Positions 35,884 to 46,278 of a stretch of DNA of 59,485 nt are shown here, piece after piece (position 1 is the first letter of the stretch; every line of letters begins with the position of its first letter). The notes beneath the pieces are model-generated. The model saw only the letters and a program-made list of their open reading frames with translations. It did no database searches and had not been told where the DNA came from. This DNA comes from Agathobacter sp. (GTDB taxonomy: Bacteria; Bacillota; Clostridia; Lachnospirales; Lachnospiraceae): assembly GCA_022769125.1 (NCBI GenBank), contig JALEKN010000023.1:1-59485 (forward strand), read 5' to 3'. The position numbers and the translations under genes were made by a program.

Positions 35884-37557
35884 CTACCGATTCATCTGTA
35901 CCAGCCGGTTCAATGCAGAAAACATTCCCCGGATGGAGGCGCGCGTTATGTTAGAGCTTACTCCCACACCAAATGTCACATTGCCGTTGCGGTTGTCTCT
36001 CATCTGAATATAAGCTGCTGCCTTTGCTCCGCTGCCTTCCGATAATGCATGTTCATCATAATCAAGCACCGTGATATCCACATTGTTGACACACTGGCGG
36101 ATTGCAAGCTTAACCGCGTCAATCGGTCCATTGCCCTGCGCCTCGGAGTGAATCGCTTCTCCTCTGTATATAAAGTCCAAAGAAACAAAGGTCTCATCAT
36201 CGTCTTCTTCGTCCCTGAAATTAACATATTTCAATTCAAACGGGCTCTTATTCTTCAGATACTGCTGCTGGAATGCTTCCATAATACGGCTTGGCGGCAC
36301 CTCACCGCCCTCTGTCTCAGAGATCTTCTGAATAACATCCGCGAACTCTCTCTGCATCGCCTTCGGGAGCTTGTAGCCGTAAACTGTATTCATGACAAAT
36401 GCCACACCGCCCTTGCCGGACTGGCTGTTGATCCGGACAACCGGCTCGTACTCGCGTCCGATATCGGACGGATCAATCGGAAGGTACGGCACCTGCCAAT
36501 ATGGTGATCCACTTTCCTTAAGTGCCTGTTCTCCCTTGTTGATTGCATCCTGATGTGATCCGGAAAAGGCCGTAAATACGAGTTTTCCTGCATATGGGTG
36601 TCTCATGTCCACATGCATCTTGCAGCAGCGCTCATATACATCAATGATCTCATTGATATTTTCAATGTTTAAGTTCGGGTTGATTCCCTGTGAGAACATA
36701 TTATAGGCAACCGTAAGTATATCTACATTTCCAGTGCGCTCACCATTTCCGAGCAATGTGCCCTCCACACGGTCAGCGCCCGCCAAAAGTGCAAGCTCCG
36801 TGATAGCTACACCGGTCCCCCTGTCATTATGCGGATGCACGCTCAAAATAACATTCTCGCGTTCCTTGAAGTGTCTGCTCATCCATTCAATCTGGTCTGC
36901 ATATACATTCGGGGTGTTCATCTCTACGGTTGCAGGCAGATTAAAAATGATCGGATTGTCGTTTGCGTGATCCCATGCATCCTGAACAGCTGTGCAGATC
37001 TCAAGCGCAAAATCCATCTCCGTTCCGGTAAAGCTCTCTGGAGAATATTCCAGCTGGATATTTCCATCGAATGATGCCATGCGCTCCCGCACCATTTTAG
37101 TGCCCTCTACCGCAATCTGAATAATCTCCGGTCTATCCTTATGGAAAACAACCTCACGCTGCAAGGTGGAGGTAGAATTGTAGATATGGAATACAACATT
37201 CTTAATTCCCCGTATTGCTTCGAAGGTACGGTCAATCAGCTCCTCGCGGCACTGTGTAAGTACCTGCACTTTCACATCATCCGGAATCTTATGCTCCGCC
37301 ACCAATTTTCTCAGGAAGTCAAATTCAATCTGGGAAGCAGCCGGAAAACCAATCTCGATTTCCTTAAATCCAAGCTTTAGCAGAAGCTCAAACATCTCCA
37401 TTTTTTCGTCAACGTTCATCGGCTCAATCAAAGCCTGATTTCCGTCTCTAAGGTCAACCGAGCACCAGATCGGTGCTTTTTCGATTTCTTTGTTCGGCCA
37501 CTCGCGCTCCGGATAGTGCAATACCGGGTTGCGTCTATATCTCTGATAATTTAACAT
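35884..37557 (-). CDS. leuA: 2-isopropylmalate synthase
   Basis: A 557-residue enzyme of the longer, type-2 LeuA class. Catalytic domain: WCSVDLRDGNQAL near residue 31 (metal and substrate binding), VHPHNDRGTG near 243 and LLGNGERTGNVD. The C-terminal 150 residues form the regulatory leucine-sensing domain (SEAQGNGPIDAVKLAI). It condenses acetyl-CoA and 2-oxoisovalerate, the first step of leucine synthesis. No T-box or leader peptide is seen in the 21-nt gap after the HPr gene. No other leucine genes are near, so it is placed oddly between an HPr gene and a surface polysaccharide operon. Confidence 0.95.
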   Translation of the reverse strand: MLNYQRYRRNPVLHYPEREWPNKEIEKAPIWCSVDLRDGNQALIEPMNVDEKMEMFELLLKLGFKEIEIGFPAASQIEFDFLRKLVAEHKIPDDVKVQVLTQCREELIDRTFEAIRGIKNVVFHIYNSTSTLQREVVFHKDRPEIIQIAVEGTKMVRERMASFDGNIQLEYSPESFTGTEMDFALEICTAVQDAWDHANDNPIIFNLPATVEMNTPNVYADQIEWMSRHFKERENVILSVHPHNDRGTGVAITELALLAGADRVEGTLLGNGERTGNVDILTVAYNMFSQGINPNLNIENINEIIDVYERCCKMHVDMRHPYAGKLVFTAFSGSHQDAINKGEQALKESGSPYWQVPYLPIDPSDIGREYEPVVRINSQSGKGGVAFVMNTVYGYKLPKAMQREFADVIQKISETEGGEVPPSRIMEAFQQQYLKNKSPFELKYVNFRDEEDDDETFVSLDFIYRGEAIHSEAQGNGPIDAVKLAIRQCVNNVDITVLDYDEHALSEGSGAKAAAYIQMRDNRNGNVTFGVGVSSNITRASIRGMFSALNRLVQMNR

Positions 37558-37578
37558 TCCTTTACTCTCCTCTTATTC

Positions 37579-37842
37579 CTATTCTCCCAGACCGCTCTCG
37601 ATGTATGCAATCAGGTTGGAAAGTGCCTGTCTCTCGTCCTCGCCGTCGCACACAAGCGTGATCTCTGTGCCGCATTTGATGCAGGCGCCAAGCACGCTTA
37701 ATACGCTCTTCGCGTTTGCAGTATTGCCATCATAGTCAAATGTAATACGGCATTTGTATTTCATTGCTTCCCTGCAAAGATTTCCTGCCGGGCGCAAATG
37801 CAGTCCTGTCGGATTTTTGATTGTAATTTTCTGTGATACCAA
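37579..37842 (-). CDS. ptsH: HPr-family phosphocarrier protein
   Basis: I place the start at TTG 37842, 87 residues, after AAGGGGG with about 8 nt spacing; longer readings run into the cdaR gene in another frame. The mature numbering then fits HPr exactly: TGLHLRPAG puts the phospho-accepting His at 15 and AKSVLSVLG puts the HPr-kinase Ser at 46. It would carry phosphate from enzyme I to sugar PTS enzymes and, as HPr-Ser-P, take part in catabolite control. No other pts genes are here. It lies 37 nt after cdaR and 21 nt before leuA. Confidence 0.88.
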   Translation of the reverse strand: MVSQKITIKNPTGLHLRPAGNLCREAMKYKCRITFDYDGNTANAKSVLSVLGACIKCGTEITLVCDGEDERQALSNLIAYIESGLGE

Positions 37843-37879
37843 TGTATTTTCCCCCTTATAACATAATTTTACGTTATCA

Positions 37880-39310
37880 TTACCATCCGGTTCTCCGGAT
37901 TGATGTGGATTCTGCAGTACCGGTCTCCTCATCTGCAGATGTATCTGCATCATTCTGCCCCGCATCTGAGGAATCCGTTCCATCTGTTGTATCATCCGCT
38001 CCGTTTTCGGAATCATCTGTTGTACCGGTGCCATCATCAGCCGTTGTATCATCTTCAACCGGCTTCACATCAATATATACCTGTGTGCGCGAAGATGCTA
38101 CCACAAATTTGCTTGAATCCACGTCAACATCAATATTTACCACATGGCTTCCAAGTGTCATGTCTGTAACATCAATGCTTCCCCGAAGCGTCTTGGCATC
38201 AAGTCCGTTTAAGTCCCCGGCCAATCCTGTAATGCTTACATACACTGCATCTAGTGGATACGTAAGCGTATTTTCGACGGAAAGTCCTTCAATTGTGATA
38301 TTCTCTACCGGAATTTCAAAGGTTCTCGTCTCATAAGCCTCAATATCGACCGCTACCGTTATTGCCGCGTCGGATGCATTCAGGAGCGATACTCCTGATG
38401 GCAGATAGTCCGTAATATTGATTGTCGTCTCAAAGCTCTCGGAAGCATTCGTAATATCAAGAACACTCGCAGGAATCTCAATCACATTGATTGGATTGAT
38501 AACAGATGTCGAGCCCTTAATCCACACGCTCGTTGCACTTGACTCTATTCCGGCAAGTGCATAATCCTCTGCCGGGGTTCCCTTTGTTGTCAGACTTAAG
38601 GAGACCTTCTTAGTGCCAAGGATTACCGCGGAAACCGTTACCGTCGTCCGCGAAAGCGTAAGTTTCGTTGTATCAACTTCATTGCCATCTTCGTCATAGA
38701 GGACCGGCACCACGCTGTCCGAAACTGTCTGCGCCATTCCGTCCACATTGATCGTAGCTGTCACCCTTGAGATCCTGCTGACTACCGATGTTGGTCCGGA
38801 AACCTTTATGATGTTTGAGCTTGATATGGTCACGTCGCCGAGTGCATATCCATCTGCGACTTCACCTTCCGTTGTAGGATTAACAACAAACTGTTTGCTC
38901 TTTGCATCCTCAAGGGATACAACCAATAGTTTGTTGGAGCCGTTGATCTTTAAGAGACTTGCGGATCTCTTTGCCATGATATTGATCTTAACGCTTCCTC
39001 TTGCCCCGCCTTCACTTACGATCATCTCATTAAAATCCGCTGTAGCTGTAAAATCGCTGTCATCAATTTTATCTAGTATGCTACGCTTGCCGGATACCGT
39101 AAATGAAACATTATGGCTGTTATCAAGGATCTCATAGTACTTATCCTGAATGGAATCCTCGTTTTGCAGTGTAACAGTTGTCATGTACGTGCGTGTGATC
39201 ACCGGATCATCTACATTGTACACGACCAGCCATAAAATAATTGCAAATAACAGGGCAAGAACTTTATACCAGAAATTATTCGTTAAGGTTTTTAGAATTC
39301 TTTTTTGCAT
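37880..39310 (-). CDS. cdaR: YbbR-domain regulator of c-di-AMP synthesis (CdaR)
   Basis: A 476-residue protein: one N-terminal membrane helix (VLALLFAIILWLVVYNV), then about four extracytoplasmic YbbR repeats (each with a TTVTL/VTVSA-type beta pattern), then an acidic tail of about 55 residues rich in D, T, E and S. In other Firmicutes CdaR binds and modulates the cyclase CdaA. Its start overlaps the cdaA gene by 35 nt, with an AGGAGG ribosome site inside cdaA. The acidic Asp/Thr-rich tail is unusual and may sit in the wall. In many relatives glmM follows; here the HPr gene follows instead. Confidence 0.9.
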   Translation of the reverse strand: MQKRILKTLTNNFWYKVLALLFAIILWLVVYNVDDPVITRTYMTTVTLQNEDSIQDKYYEILDNSHNVSFTVSGKRSILDKIDDSDFTATADFNEMIVSEGGARGSVKINIMAKRSASLLKINGSNKLLVVSLEDAKSKQFVVNPTTEGEVADGYALGDVTISSSNIIKVSGPTSVVSRISRVTATINVDGMAQTVSDSVVPVLYDEDGNEVDTTKLTLSRTTVTVSAVILGTKKVSLSLTTKGTPAEDYALAGIESSATSVWIKGSTSVINPINVIEIPASVLDITNASESFETTINITDYLPSGVSLLNASDAAITVAVDIEAYETRTFEIPVENITIEGLSVENTLTYPLDAVYVSITGLAGDLNGLDAKTLRGSIDVTDMTLGSHVVNIDVDVDSSKFVVASSRTQVYIDVKPVEDDTTADDGTGTTDDSENGADDTTDGTDSSDAGQNDADTSADEETGTAESTSIRRTGW

Positions 39311-40181
39311 TTAAAAACCTCCTCTTCAAAAGCTCGAGCCGGGACACTTCATGCGTTCTGTTCTGTACGTACTGCAGCTTTGCCCGAAGAAAATCAGCAT
39401 CGATATCACGGTAGATCTGACCGCGCATCGCAACAGATACGCCTCCGGTCTCCTCCGATACGACAATAGTAAGGGAATCGCTGACCTCACTGATGCCAAC
39501 CGCCGCACGATGTCTTGTGCCGAGATCTTTGCTAAGCGCAAGGCTGTCGGAAAGTGGAAGGTAGCAGGTGGCCGATACCACACGGTCTCCGCGGACAATG
39601 ACTGCTCCATCGTGAAGCGGAGTGTTCTTCTCAAAGATGTTAATCAGCAGCTGGCTGGTCAGAATACCATCCACATCAATTCCGGTACGAATGTACTCAG
39701 TAAGCATGATCTGATCCTCAATCACAATCAGGGCACCTGTCTTTACACGCCCCATCGCATAGCATGCTTTCACAAGCTCTTCCACCGTCTTGTCAGAAAA
39801 CTTCGCCGTATCTGTCTTACCAATTGAGAGCACTCTTCCAAAGAAATTCTTCCCGCCAAGGTTTTCAAGTGCCTTTCGCAGTTCCGGCTGAAAAACAATA
39901 ACAATTGCAATAACCCCGACACTGAAGAGATTTTCCGCCAGCCACAGGATTGTCGTCATTTCAAAAAGCGATGCAATCAGCACAAACACCAGAATGACCA
40001 CAATGCCTTTTAACAGATTCCATGCACGTGTATTCTTGATCCAGAGCAAAACGTGGTAAATCAGGAAAGCAATGATAAGAATCTGCACATAATCTACTGC
40101 CGTAAGTGTTATATCTGAAATATTAAATCCGGAATCTATCCTATCCATAAACAAATTAAGCATATTTGACAGTTTTTCCAC
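39276..40181 (-). CDS. cdaA: Diadenylate cyclase
   Basis: A 301-residue membrane cyclase that makes c-di-AMP from two ATP. Three N-terminal helices (about residues 25-105) precede the DAC domain, with LHDGAVIV (DGA motif) and GTRHRAAVGISE (RHR motif) intact. The start is GTG at 40181 (MEKLSN) after AAGGAG. The C-terminus is basic (LLKRRFLNAKKNSK). It lies 60 nt after a conserved membrane protein gene and overlaps cdaR. c-di-AMP controls potassium and osmolyte uptake and wall balance, which fits the wall-related setting. Confidence 0.95.
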   Translation of the reverse strand: MEKLSNMLNLFMDRIDSGFNISDITLTAVDYVQILIIAFLIYHVLLWIKNTRAWNLLKGIVVILVFVLIASLFEMTTILWLAENLFSVGVIAIVIVFQPELRKALENLGGKNFFGRVLSIGKTDTAKFSDKTVEELVKACYAMGRVKTGALIVIEDQIMLTEYIRTGIDVDGILTSQLLINIFEKNTPLHDGAVIVRGDRVVSATCYLPLSDSLALSKDLGTRHRAAVGISEVSDSLTIVVSEETGGVSVAMRGQIYRDIDADFLRAKLQYVQNRTHEVSRLELLKRRFLNAKKNSKNLNE

Positions 40182-40241
40182 GTCATACTCCTTTCTGCGG
40201 GTTCCGTGCCGCTTTTTTTATCTAAGGTATTTTACAAAGTT

Positions 40242-41282
40242 CTATTTCAGAAGGTTCTCGTCAATGTCAAGTTCTTCCGCAATTGCCTTGCGGTTTTTCT
40301 CCGCCTCTTTATCCGGCGTGTTGGCAGGCTTGACCCTTTTTCCCATAGTCGTAGTATTTCCAAACCGCTGAACCTTTTTCTCTTTTGAGGCAATCATCTT
40401 CTTCGGAATTGCAACTACATAGTAATAATAGTCATCGTCCTCAAACTGTACCCGTTCCGTTCTCGCATAATCCAGATTCATCATAAAAAACTGGATAACA
40501 AAGCAAAGAAGAACAGATACTACGCCGCCAACCACAACCCCAAGTGTCTTACCCGGAATACCGATCAGCGTAAAGCCAACCGAAAGCCCGATGATCTGGA
40601 TGATTCCGCCGGCAATGATTGCAATGGTCCAGGAATGCTCAATCGGCATGGACCGGACAAAATAAGCAACCAGGCTTGTGACAACAAAGATCAAAATGAC
40701 AAGGAGCATTTCTTTATTGCCCTTCAACTGTCCGATGATGATATTCAGCTTAGAAAGTGTGTCACTCTCCTCACCGTTTGCACTCGTGAGTATCGCCGCA
40801 TTCAGGCGGACTCCATCGACAAAATAGTAGATTACCGTTCCACAGACAACCGCCAGGACCGATTGTGCGGAGCGAAGCAATCCGGAAGCCATCGGCATTA
40901 CATACTGCACATTGTACCGGAACAACACCGGTGTGAGTACCGCCGATACGCCGTCCTTCGGAGAGAACCGAAAGTACAGCAGATACAATATCAATAAAAG
41001 AAGCAGCGTGACCAGAGCGGCCTCCATTGCAAGTGCATACATATTTAAAACAACAACCAGCCCTCCAATCAGGATTGTCGCATTGACCGGAAGCACACTG
41101 CACACTAATGCCAGGATCAACGCAACCGGGGTTGAGCTGATCCGGCTCATGTATCCAATATTGGCATTGACCGTCAGGAACATACAAAAGGCGATGAAAA
41201 ATTTGACCGCAATAATAATATATGTCTCAAATCTGCTGAAAAAACGTATCAGCTTATCTTTCATTTCTAATAGCTGTGTCAT
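40242..41282 (-). CDS. Conserved polytopic membrane protein, unknown
   Basis: I do not recognise this 346-residue protein. It has about eight to nine membrane helices, an 'FSPKDG' loop after the first group, and a soluble C-terminal 80 residues with an acidic-aromatic patch (EDDDYYYYVV) and a charged end (KEAEKNRKAIAEELDIDENLLK split at its middle). AGGGGG ribosome site. It lies between a small membrane protein gene (9 nt upstream) and cdaA (60 nt downstream), so it may act with c-di-AMP synthesis or wall control. The N-terminal half vaguely recalls the membrane part of phosphatase-type sporulation proteins, but I do not assign it. Confidence 0.7.
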   Translation of the reverse strand: MTQLLEMKDKLIRFFSRFETYIIIAVKFFIAFCMFLTVNANIGYMSRISSTPVALILALVCSVLPVNATILIGGLVVVLNMYALAMEAALVTLLLLLILYLLYFRFSPKDGVSAVLTPVLFRYNVQYVMPMASGLLRSAQSVLAVVCGTVIYYFVDGVRLNAAILTSANGEESDTLSKLNIIIGQLKGNKEMLLVILIFVVTSLVAYFVRSMPIEHSWTIAIIAGGIIQIIGLSVGFTLIGIPGKTLGVVVGGVVSVLLCFVIQFFMMNLDYARTERVQFEDDDYYYYVVAIPKKMIASKEKKVQRFGNTTTMGKRVKPANTPDKEAEKNRKAIAEELDIDENLLK

Positions 41283-41291
41283 ACAGACCCC

Positions 41292-41702
41292 CTATGATTT
41301 CAGTTTAGTTTCCCGCTCGTATTCACGGTTGACATTCTTCAGATGTCCGTAATATTTTCTCAACTGTTTTCTTCCATAGCGATAACGCACGCGGTACACC
41401 AATGAAGTAATCAGTAGATACACCGCCATAAATCCGGCATACGCCAGCCCAATCCTGACCAGATACCCCATCCAGTCCGCATCATTTAGCTTATCCAGAA
41501 AAGTCTCCATAGATCCCAGAACCTGGAATACCGCAATAAGCAGGAAGGCAAATGTCCCTGTAAAGGCGCTCTTTACCAATTCCTTTCCAACATAATCGCT
41601 CTTATAGTATTCCCCCATCTGGCGGTAGCGGGCTTCTTCCCGCTGATCAAAAACGGCCATCTGAAAAAATTCTTTTACTCTGTCCTCATTAACCATTTCC
41701 AT
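41292..41702 (-). CDS. Small membrane protein, unknown
   Basis: A 136-residue protein with a soluble N-terminal 45 residues (QREEARYRQMGEYYKSDY), two membrane helices (about 50-70 and 83-103) and a basic C-terminal helix (RKQLRKYYGHLKNVNREYE). No family recognised. It is the first gene after the promoter at 41727-41755 and precedes the polytopic protein and cdaA-cdaR, so it may belong to the same functional group. Start at ATG 41702 in a GATGAGGT context. Confidence 0.65.
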   Translation of the reverse strand: MEMVNEDRVKEFFQMAVFDQREEARYRQMGEYYKSDYVGKELVKSAFTGTFAFLLIAVFQVLGSMETFLDKLNDADWMGYLVRIGLAYAGFMAVYLLITSLVYRVRYRYGRKQLRKYYGHLKNVNREYERETKLKS

Positions 41703-41726
41703 ACCTCATCAATACACATTATTCTT

Positions 41727-41755
41727 ATTATACCATAGTATCATCTATTTTTAAA
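41727..41755 (-). promoter_or_regulatory. Promoter of the cdaA-cdaR gene run
   Basis: Minus-strand TTTAAA, 17-nt spacer, TATAAT (perfect -10), about 25 nt before the ATG at 41702. It follows the terminator at 41787-41811, so it marks a new transcription unit. Confidence 0.6.
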
Positions 41756-41786
41756 GAACATTTCCGTATCTACGTGGAAGTTAAAA

Positions 41787-41811
41787 ATCCCCCCGAATTA
41801 TTCGGAGGGAT
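41787..41811 (-). terminator. Intrinsic terminator after yvyF
   Basis: An 11-bp GC-rich stem with one G-U pair (41787-41797 and 41801-41811, 3-nt loop) followed on the minus strand by TTTTTAA. It lies 11 nt after the stop of the gene at 41823. Confidence 0.87.
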
Positions 41812-41822
41812 GATAATACTGT

Positions 41823-42224
41823 TTATAAATAGCGCATACGATTCGTGGTATCACGGTAATTATCGTTTGACTTTCTCTGTGGTTCTTTGTTTATAGTGCT
41901 CATCAGGTTGTTGGAAATCTTGGCCTTGCATGCATCGCAAAACCGGCCTGTCTTAATCAGCTTACCGCAATTTTCACACTCAATTCCCTCTATGGAATTC
42001 TCCGAAAATGTCAGTCGTTCTTCCCTGATCCAGCGTTTTATCTGTCCGACGCTCACATCACAGTCCCTGGAAATATCATTCATTCCGGCATTCGGATGTT
42101 CCTCCAGATACTCCTTCACTTCCTGAAACTTCTCATCAAGCTTCTTTCTGCACTCCGGGCACAAGCGCTCTGTGGCTACCGCGTTAAATAACCTTCCGCA
42201 TCCTTTACAATTCAACACATTCAT
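41823..42224 (-). CDS. yvyF: YvyF-like zinc-ribbon protein (flagellar operon protein)
   Basis: A 133-residue protein starting at ATG 42224 after AGGAGG (MNVLNCKGCG). It has two zinc ribbons: CKGCGRLF with CPECRKK at the N-terminus, and CENCGKL with CDACKAK after residue 80. Between them is a helix-turn-helix-like stretch (DISRDCDVSVGQIKRWIREE). In Bacillus the homologue lies after comFC and before flgM in the comF-flagellar region. Here comF is 11 nt upstream, but no flgM follows. Probably a DNA-binding or regulatory factor linked to motility. Confidence 0.8.
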   Translation of the reverse strand: MNVLNCKGCGRLFNAVATERLCPECRKKLDEKFQEVKEYLEEHPNAGMNDISRDCDVSVGQIKRWIREERLTFSENSIEGIECENCGKLIKTGRFCDACKAKISNNLMSTINKEPQRKSNDNYRDTTNRMRYL

Positions 42225-42235
42225 ACTATCTCCTC

Positions 42236-42985
42236 CTAATGCCCCTTGCCAATACATATGCTCATGTAAAAAACATCGTTCACACCGGCCTGCCGCATAC
42301 ATTCCGCAACTGCATCTGCCGTGCTTCCCGTCGTATAAATATCATCCACCAATAATATTTTTTTATATTTTACAATACTTTGCGTAGTCTGAAAAGCATT
42401 TTTAAGATTATTTTTGCGTTCTGTGTCATTTAAAAGCTTCATCGGTGTCGTATTTCTGGTACGACGCACCAGATCTGTGCGTACCGGCACCCCTATCTGT
42501 CTGGCGAGAGCATTCGCAAACACCTTCGCCTGATTGTAGCCACGCTTTCTCTGTTTTTTCCCATACATTGGCACCGGAACGATCGCTTCCGGTGCTATTT
42601 TCCTCAGCCATTCTCCATATTTTTCATCCGCATATACCGCAAAATACGCAGCATATTCCCGCCTGTTTGCATATTTGAACCGATACATGGCCTTTTTGAT
42701 CCTGCCCTGATATACAAATAGCGCCTTTCCCTGCCGAAACGAAAATGAACCGTTTTTCTTTCTTTTGCAATCCGGACAAAATTCCTCCCCCTCGGCAAGG
42801 ACCGGACGGCCGCAATGCATGCAGACAGGTTCCTGCACCCGGAAAATATCCTTTTCGCACTGTGGGTGCAGCCACGTCTGCCCCGGTTCCAAAAGTTCGT
42901 CGCAAAGCACGCAACGCGGCGGGAAGATTACTCTTCCTACCGCGTCTGCTATATGATGTATTATCTTCTGCCACTTTTTCTTCAA
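42236..42985 (-). CDS. comF: ComF family phosphoribosyltransferase-like protein
   Basis: A 249-residue ComFC-like protein. The N-terminal zinc ribbon has CVLCDELL and CMHCGRPV with CPDCKRK; the C-terminal half has the PRPP-binding motif ILLVDDIYTTGST. The start is TTG at 42985, 3 nt after the glpK stop, with GAGGAAG in the end of glpK; no better in-frame start exists before the zinc ribbon. ComF proteins take part in DNA uptake in competent bacteria. Paired with yvyF downstream as in Bacillus. Confidence 0.9.
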   Translation of the reverse strand: MKKKWQKIIHHIADAVGRVIFPPRCVLCDELLEPGQTWLHPQCEKDIFRVQEPVCMHCGRPVLAEGEEFCPDCKRKKNGSFSFRQGKALFVYQGRIKKAMYRFKYANRREYAAYFAVYADEKYGEWLRKIAPEAIVPVPMYGKKQRKRGYNQAKVFANALARQIGVPVRTDLVRRTRNTTPMKLLNDTERKNNLKNAFQTTQSIVKYKKILLVDDIYTTGSTADAVAECMRQAGVNDVFYMSICIGKGH

Positions 42986-42988
42986 CGG

Positions 42989-44597
<1,609 letters not shown>

Positions 44598-44613
44598 AAT
44601 AAAAACGTAAATA

Positions 44614-45807
44614 CTATGCCAGACGAATCCGGTTGATCAGCTCGATCTTAGATACTCTGCTCTCAAATTCGCCTTCTGTCATAAGCTCCGTGGTAAACGC
44701 AGTCTCGCCCTCCACATCTGCATCTACATAGTTTACATGTCCGAATGCATCAAGTACCGCTGCCGGATAAGAGCTGGTGCGGACGAAAAACTTAGTCTGG
44801 CTGTCTCTGTAATCAAGCAATTCCATCTTTTCCTCGCTCCAGTCAATGTAGATATTGGTGTGCTGATGCTTAACCATATCAACCACATCGGCCACGACAG
44901 CACTTGCGGTCGGGAGTTTACCTGCTCCACTTCCATAGAACATTGCGTCACCAAGTACATTACCATGAACAAAAATACCGTTGAATACATCGCCAACTCC
45001 ACAGAGTGCATGATCTTTCGGCAGCATAAATGGTGCAACAATGCAGGAATAACTCTCTCCAACTTTCTTGCTTGTTGCAAGAAGCTTGATAGAGCAGCCC
45101 ATCGCCTTTGCATACTTGATATCAATCGGAGTAATTTTTGTTATGCCTTCACAGTGAATATCCTCAAAATCAACCTGTTTTCCACACACCATCGAAGTAA
45201 GGATTGCAATCTTTCTGCACGGGTCAAAGCCCTCCACATCCGCAGTTGGATCTTTTTCCGCATAGCCCTTTTCCTGAGCATCGCGGAGTGCCTCGGAGAA
45301 CTCGGTTCCCTCCTCGCTCATCTTGGTAAGCATATAGTTTGTTGTTCCGTTTAAAATACCTGTGATCTGTTCAATCTCATCAGCGGTAAGGCACTTATTA
45401 AGAGGACGGATGATTGGAATACCTCCGCCTACACTTGCCTCAAACAAGAAATTAACATTGTGTTCTCTCGCAATGCGGATAAGCTCCGCACCCTTTGTCG
45501 CAACAAGATTCTTGTTAGATGTAGCAACCTGTTTACCGGCTTCAAGCATAGCCTTTACAAACGTGTATGCAGGCTCTACTCCTCCCATTGTCTCAACAAC
45601 TACGCCGACTTCCGGATCATTTACAATCGTCATATAATCCTTGATCAGCCGGTCTTCAATCGGACTGCCCGGAAAATCCCTAAGGTCAAGTACATACTTT
45701 ACCTCGACAGGTTCTCCTGCTCTCTTTGCAATTTTCTCCTGATTGATGTTCAATACTTCTACAACACCTGATCCTATTGTGCCGTAGCCCATTACCGCGA
45801 TTTTCAT
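44614..45807 (-). CDS. hom: Homoserine dehydrogenase
   Basis: A 397-residue enzyme. GYGTIGSGVVEVL at residues 7-19 binds NAD(P)H; GILNGTTNYMLTKM and EGFDPCRKIAILTSM (around residues 175-220) are the catalytic signature. It reduces aspartate semialdehyde to homoserine for threonine and methionine. The C-terminal ACT domain seems shortened compared with the usual roughly 430-residue enzyme. It lies 5 nt after pheB, the common clostridial pair, and ends in the terminator at 44558-44597. AAGGAG ribosome site. Confidence 0.95.
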   Translation of the reverse strand: MKIAVMGYGTIGSGVVEVLNINQEKIAKRAGEPVEVKYVLDLRDFPGSPIEDRLIKDYMTIVNDPEVGVVVETMGGVEPAYTFVKAMLEAGKQVATSNKNLVATKGAELIRIAREHNVNFLFEASVGGGIPIIRPLNKCLTADEIEQITGILNGTTNYMLTKMSEEGTEFSEALRDAQEKGYAEKDPTADVEGFDPCRKIAILTSMVCGKQVDFEDIHCEGITKITPIDIKYAKAMGCSIKLLATSKKVGESYSCIVAPFMLPKDHALCGVGDVFNGIFVHGNVLGDAMFYGSGAGKLPTASAVVADVVDMVKHQHTNIYIDWSEEKMELLDYRDSQTKFFVRTSSYPAAVLDAFGHVNYVDADVEGETAFTTELMTEGEFESRVSKIELINRIRLA

Positions 45808-45812
45808 TTTAA

Positions 45813-46256
45813 TTACTCCTTGGCTAAAATTTTCACATAATCTATTCCGGAGATTGTCTCAATGGTGCTCACCATCTGTTCGATATCTCCCGTTTCCGGA
45901 AAGACATCCACGCTAAGTGTAAGCGATGCGATGCCGTTTACCGGTATGCTCTGATGGATGGTCAAAATATTGGCATGGAAATCAGCAATCGTCTTAAGGA
46001 CCGCAGACAACAGTCCCGGTTCATCCTCCAGACGAATTACCATGGTGATTGTACGCCCCTTTTCGTTTTCATGAAAGGGAAAAATATCGTCCTTATATTT
46101 ATAGAACGAGCTACGGCTGATGCCGACCGCTTCCGTCGCTTCCTGCACCGAAATCGCTTTGCCGGAATCAATCAGCCGCTTCGCCTCCACGACCTTTAGT
46201 AAGACCTCTGGCACAGCCCTCTCCTTCAAAACGAAGTAGGATGTTTTATCTGCCAT
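45813..46256 (-). CDS. pheB: ACT-domain protein PheB (UPF0735)
   Basis: A 147-residue protein: an N-terminal helix-turn-helix-like part (KAISVQEATEAVGISRSSFYKYKDD, split in the middle) and a C-terminal ACT domain (VIRLEDEPGLLSAVLKTIAD). ACT domains bind amino acids, so it probably senses an aspartate-family or aromatic amino acid. The hom gene is 5 nt downstream. GGAGG ribosome site. Exact function is not established for the family. Confidence 0.88.
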   Translation of the reverse strand: MADKTSYFVLKERAVPEVLLKVVEAKRLIDSGKAISVQEATEAVGISRSSFYKYKDDIFPFHENEKGRTITMVIRLEDEPGLLSAVLKTIADFHANILTIHQSIPVNGIASLTLSVDVFPETGDIEQMVSTIETISGIDYVKILAKE

Positions 46257-46278
46257 TCCTTACCTCCATAATCTGTCT

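Noticed and set aside
37558..37578. T-box or leucine leader attenuator before leuA
   Set aside because: The gap to the HPr gene is only 21 nt and contains just a ribosome site.
37843..38058. Longer reading of the HPr gene starting at 38058
   Set aside because: The extra 72 residues are a Met/Gln-rich out-of-frame reading of the cdaR 3' end. The TTG at 37842 with AAGGGGG puts His and Ser at the exact HPr positions 15 and 46.
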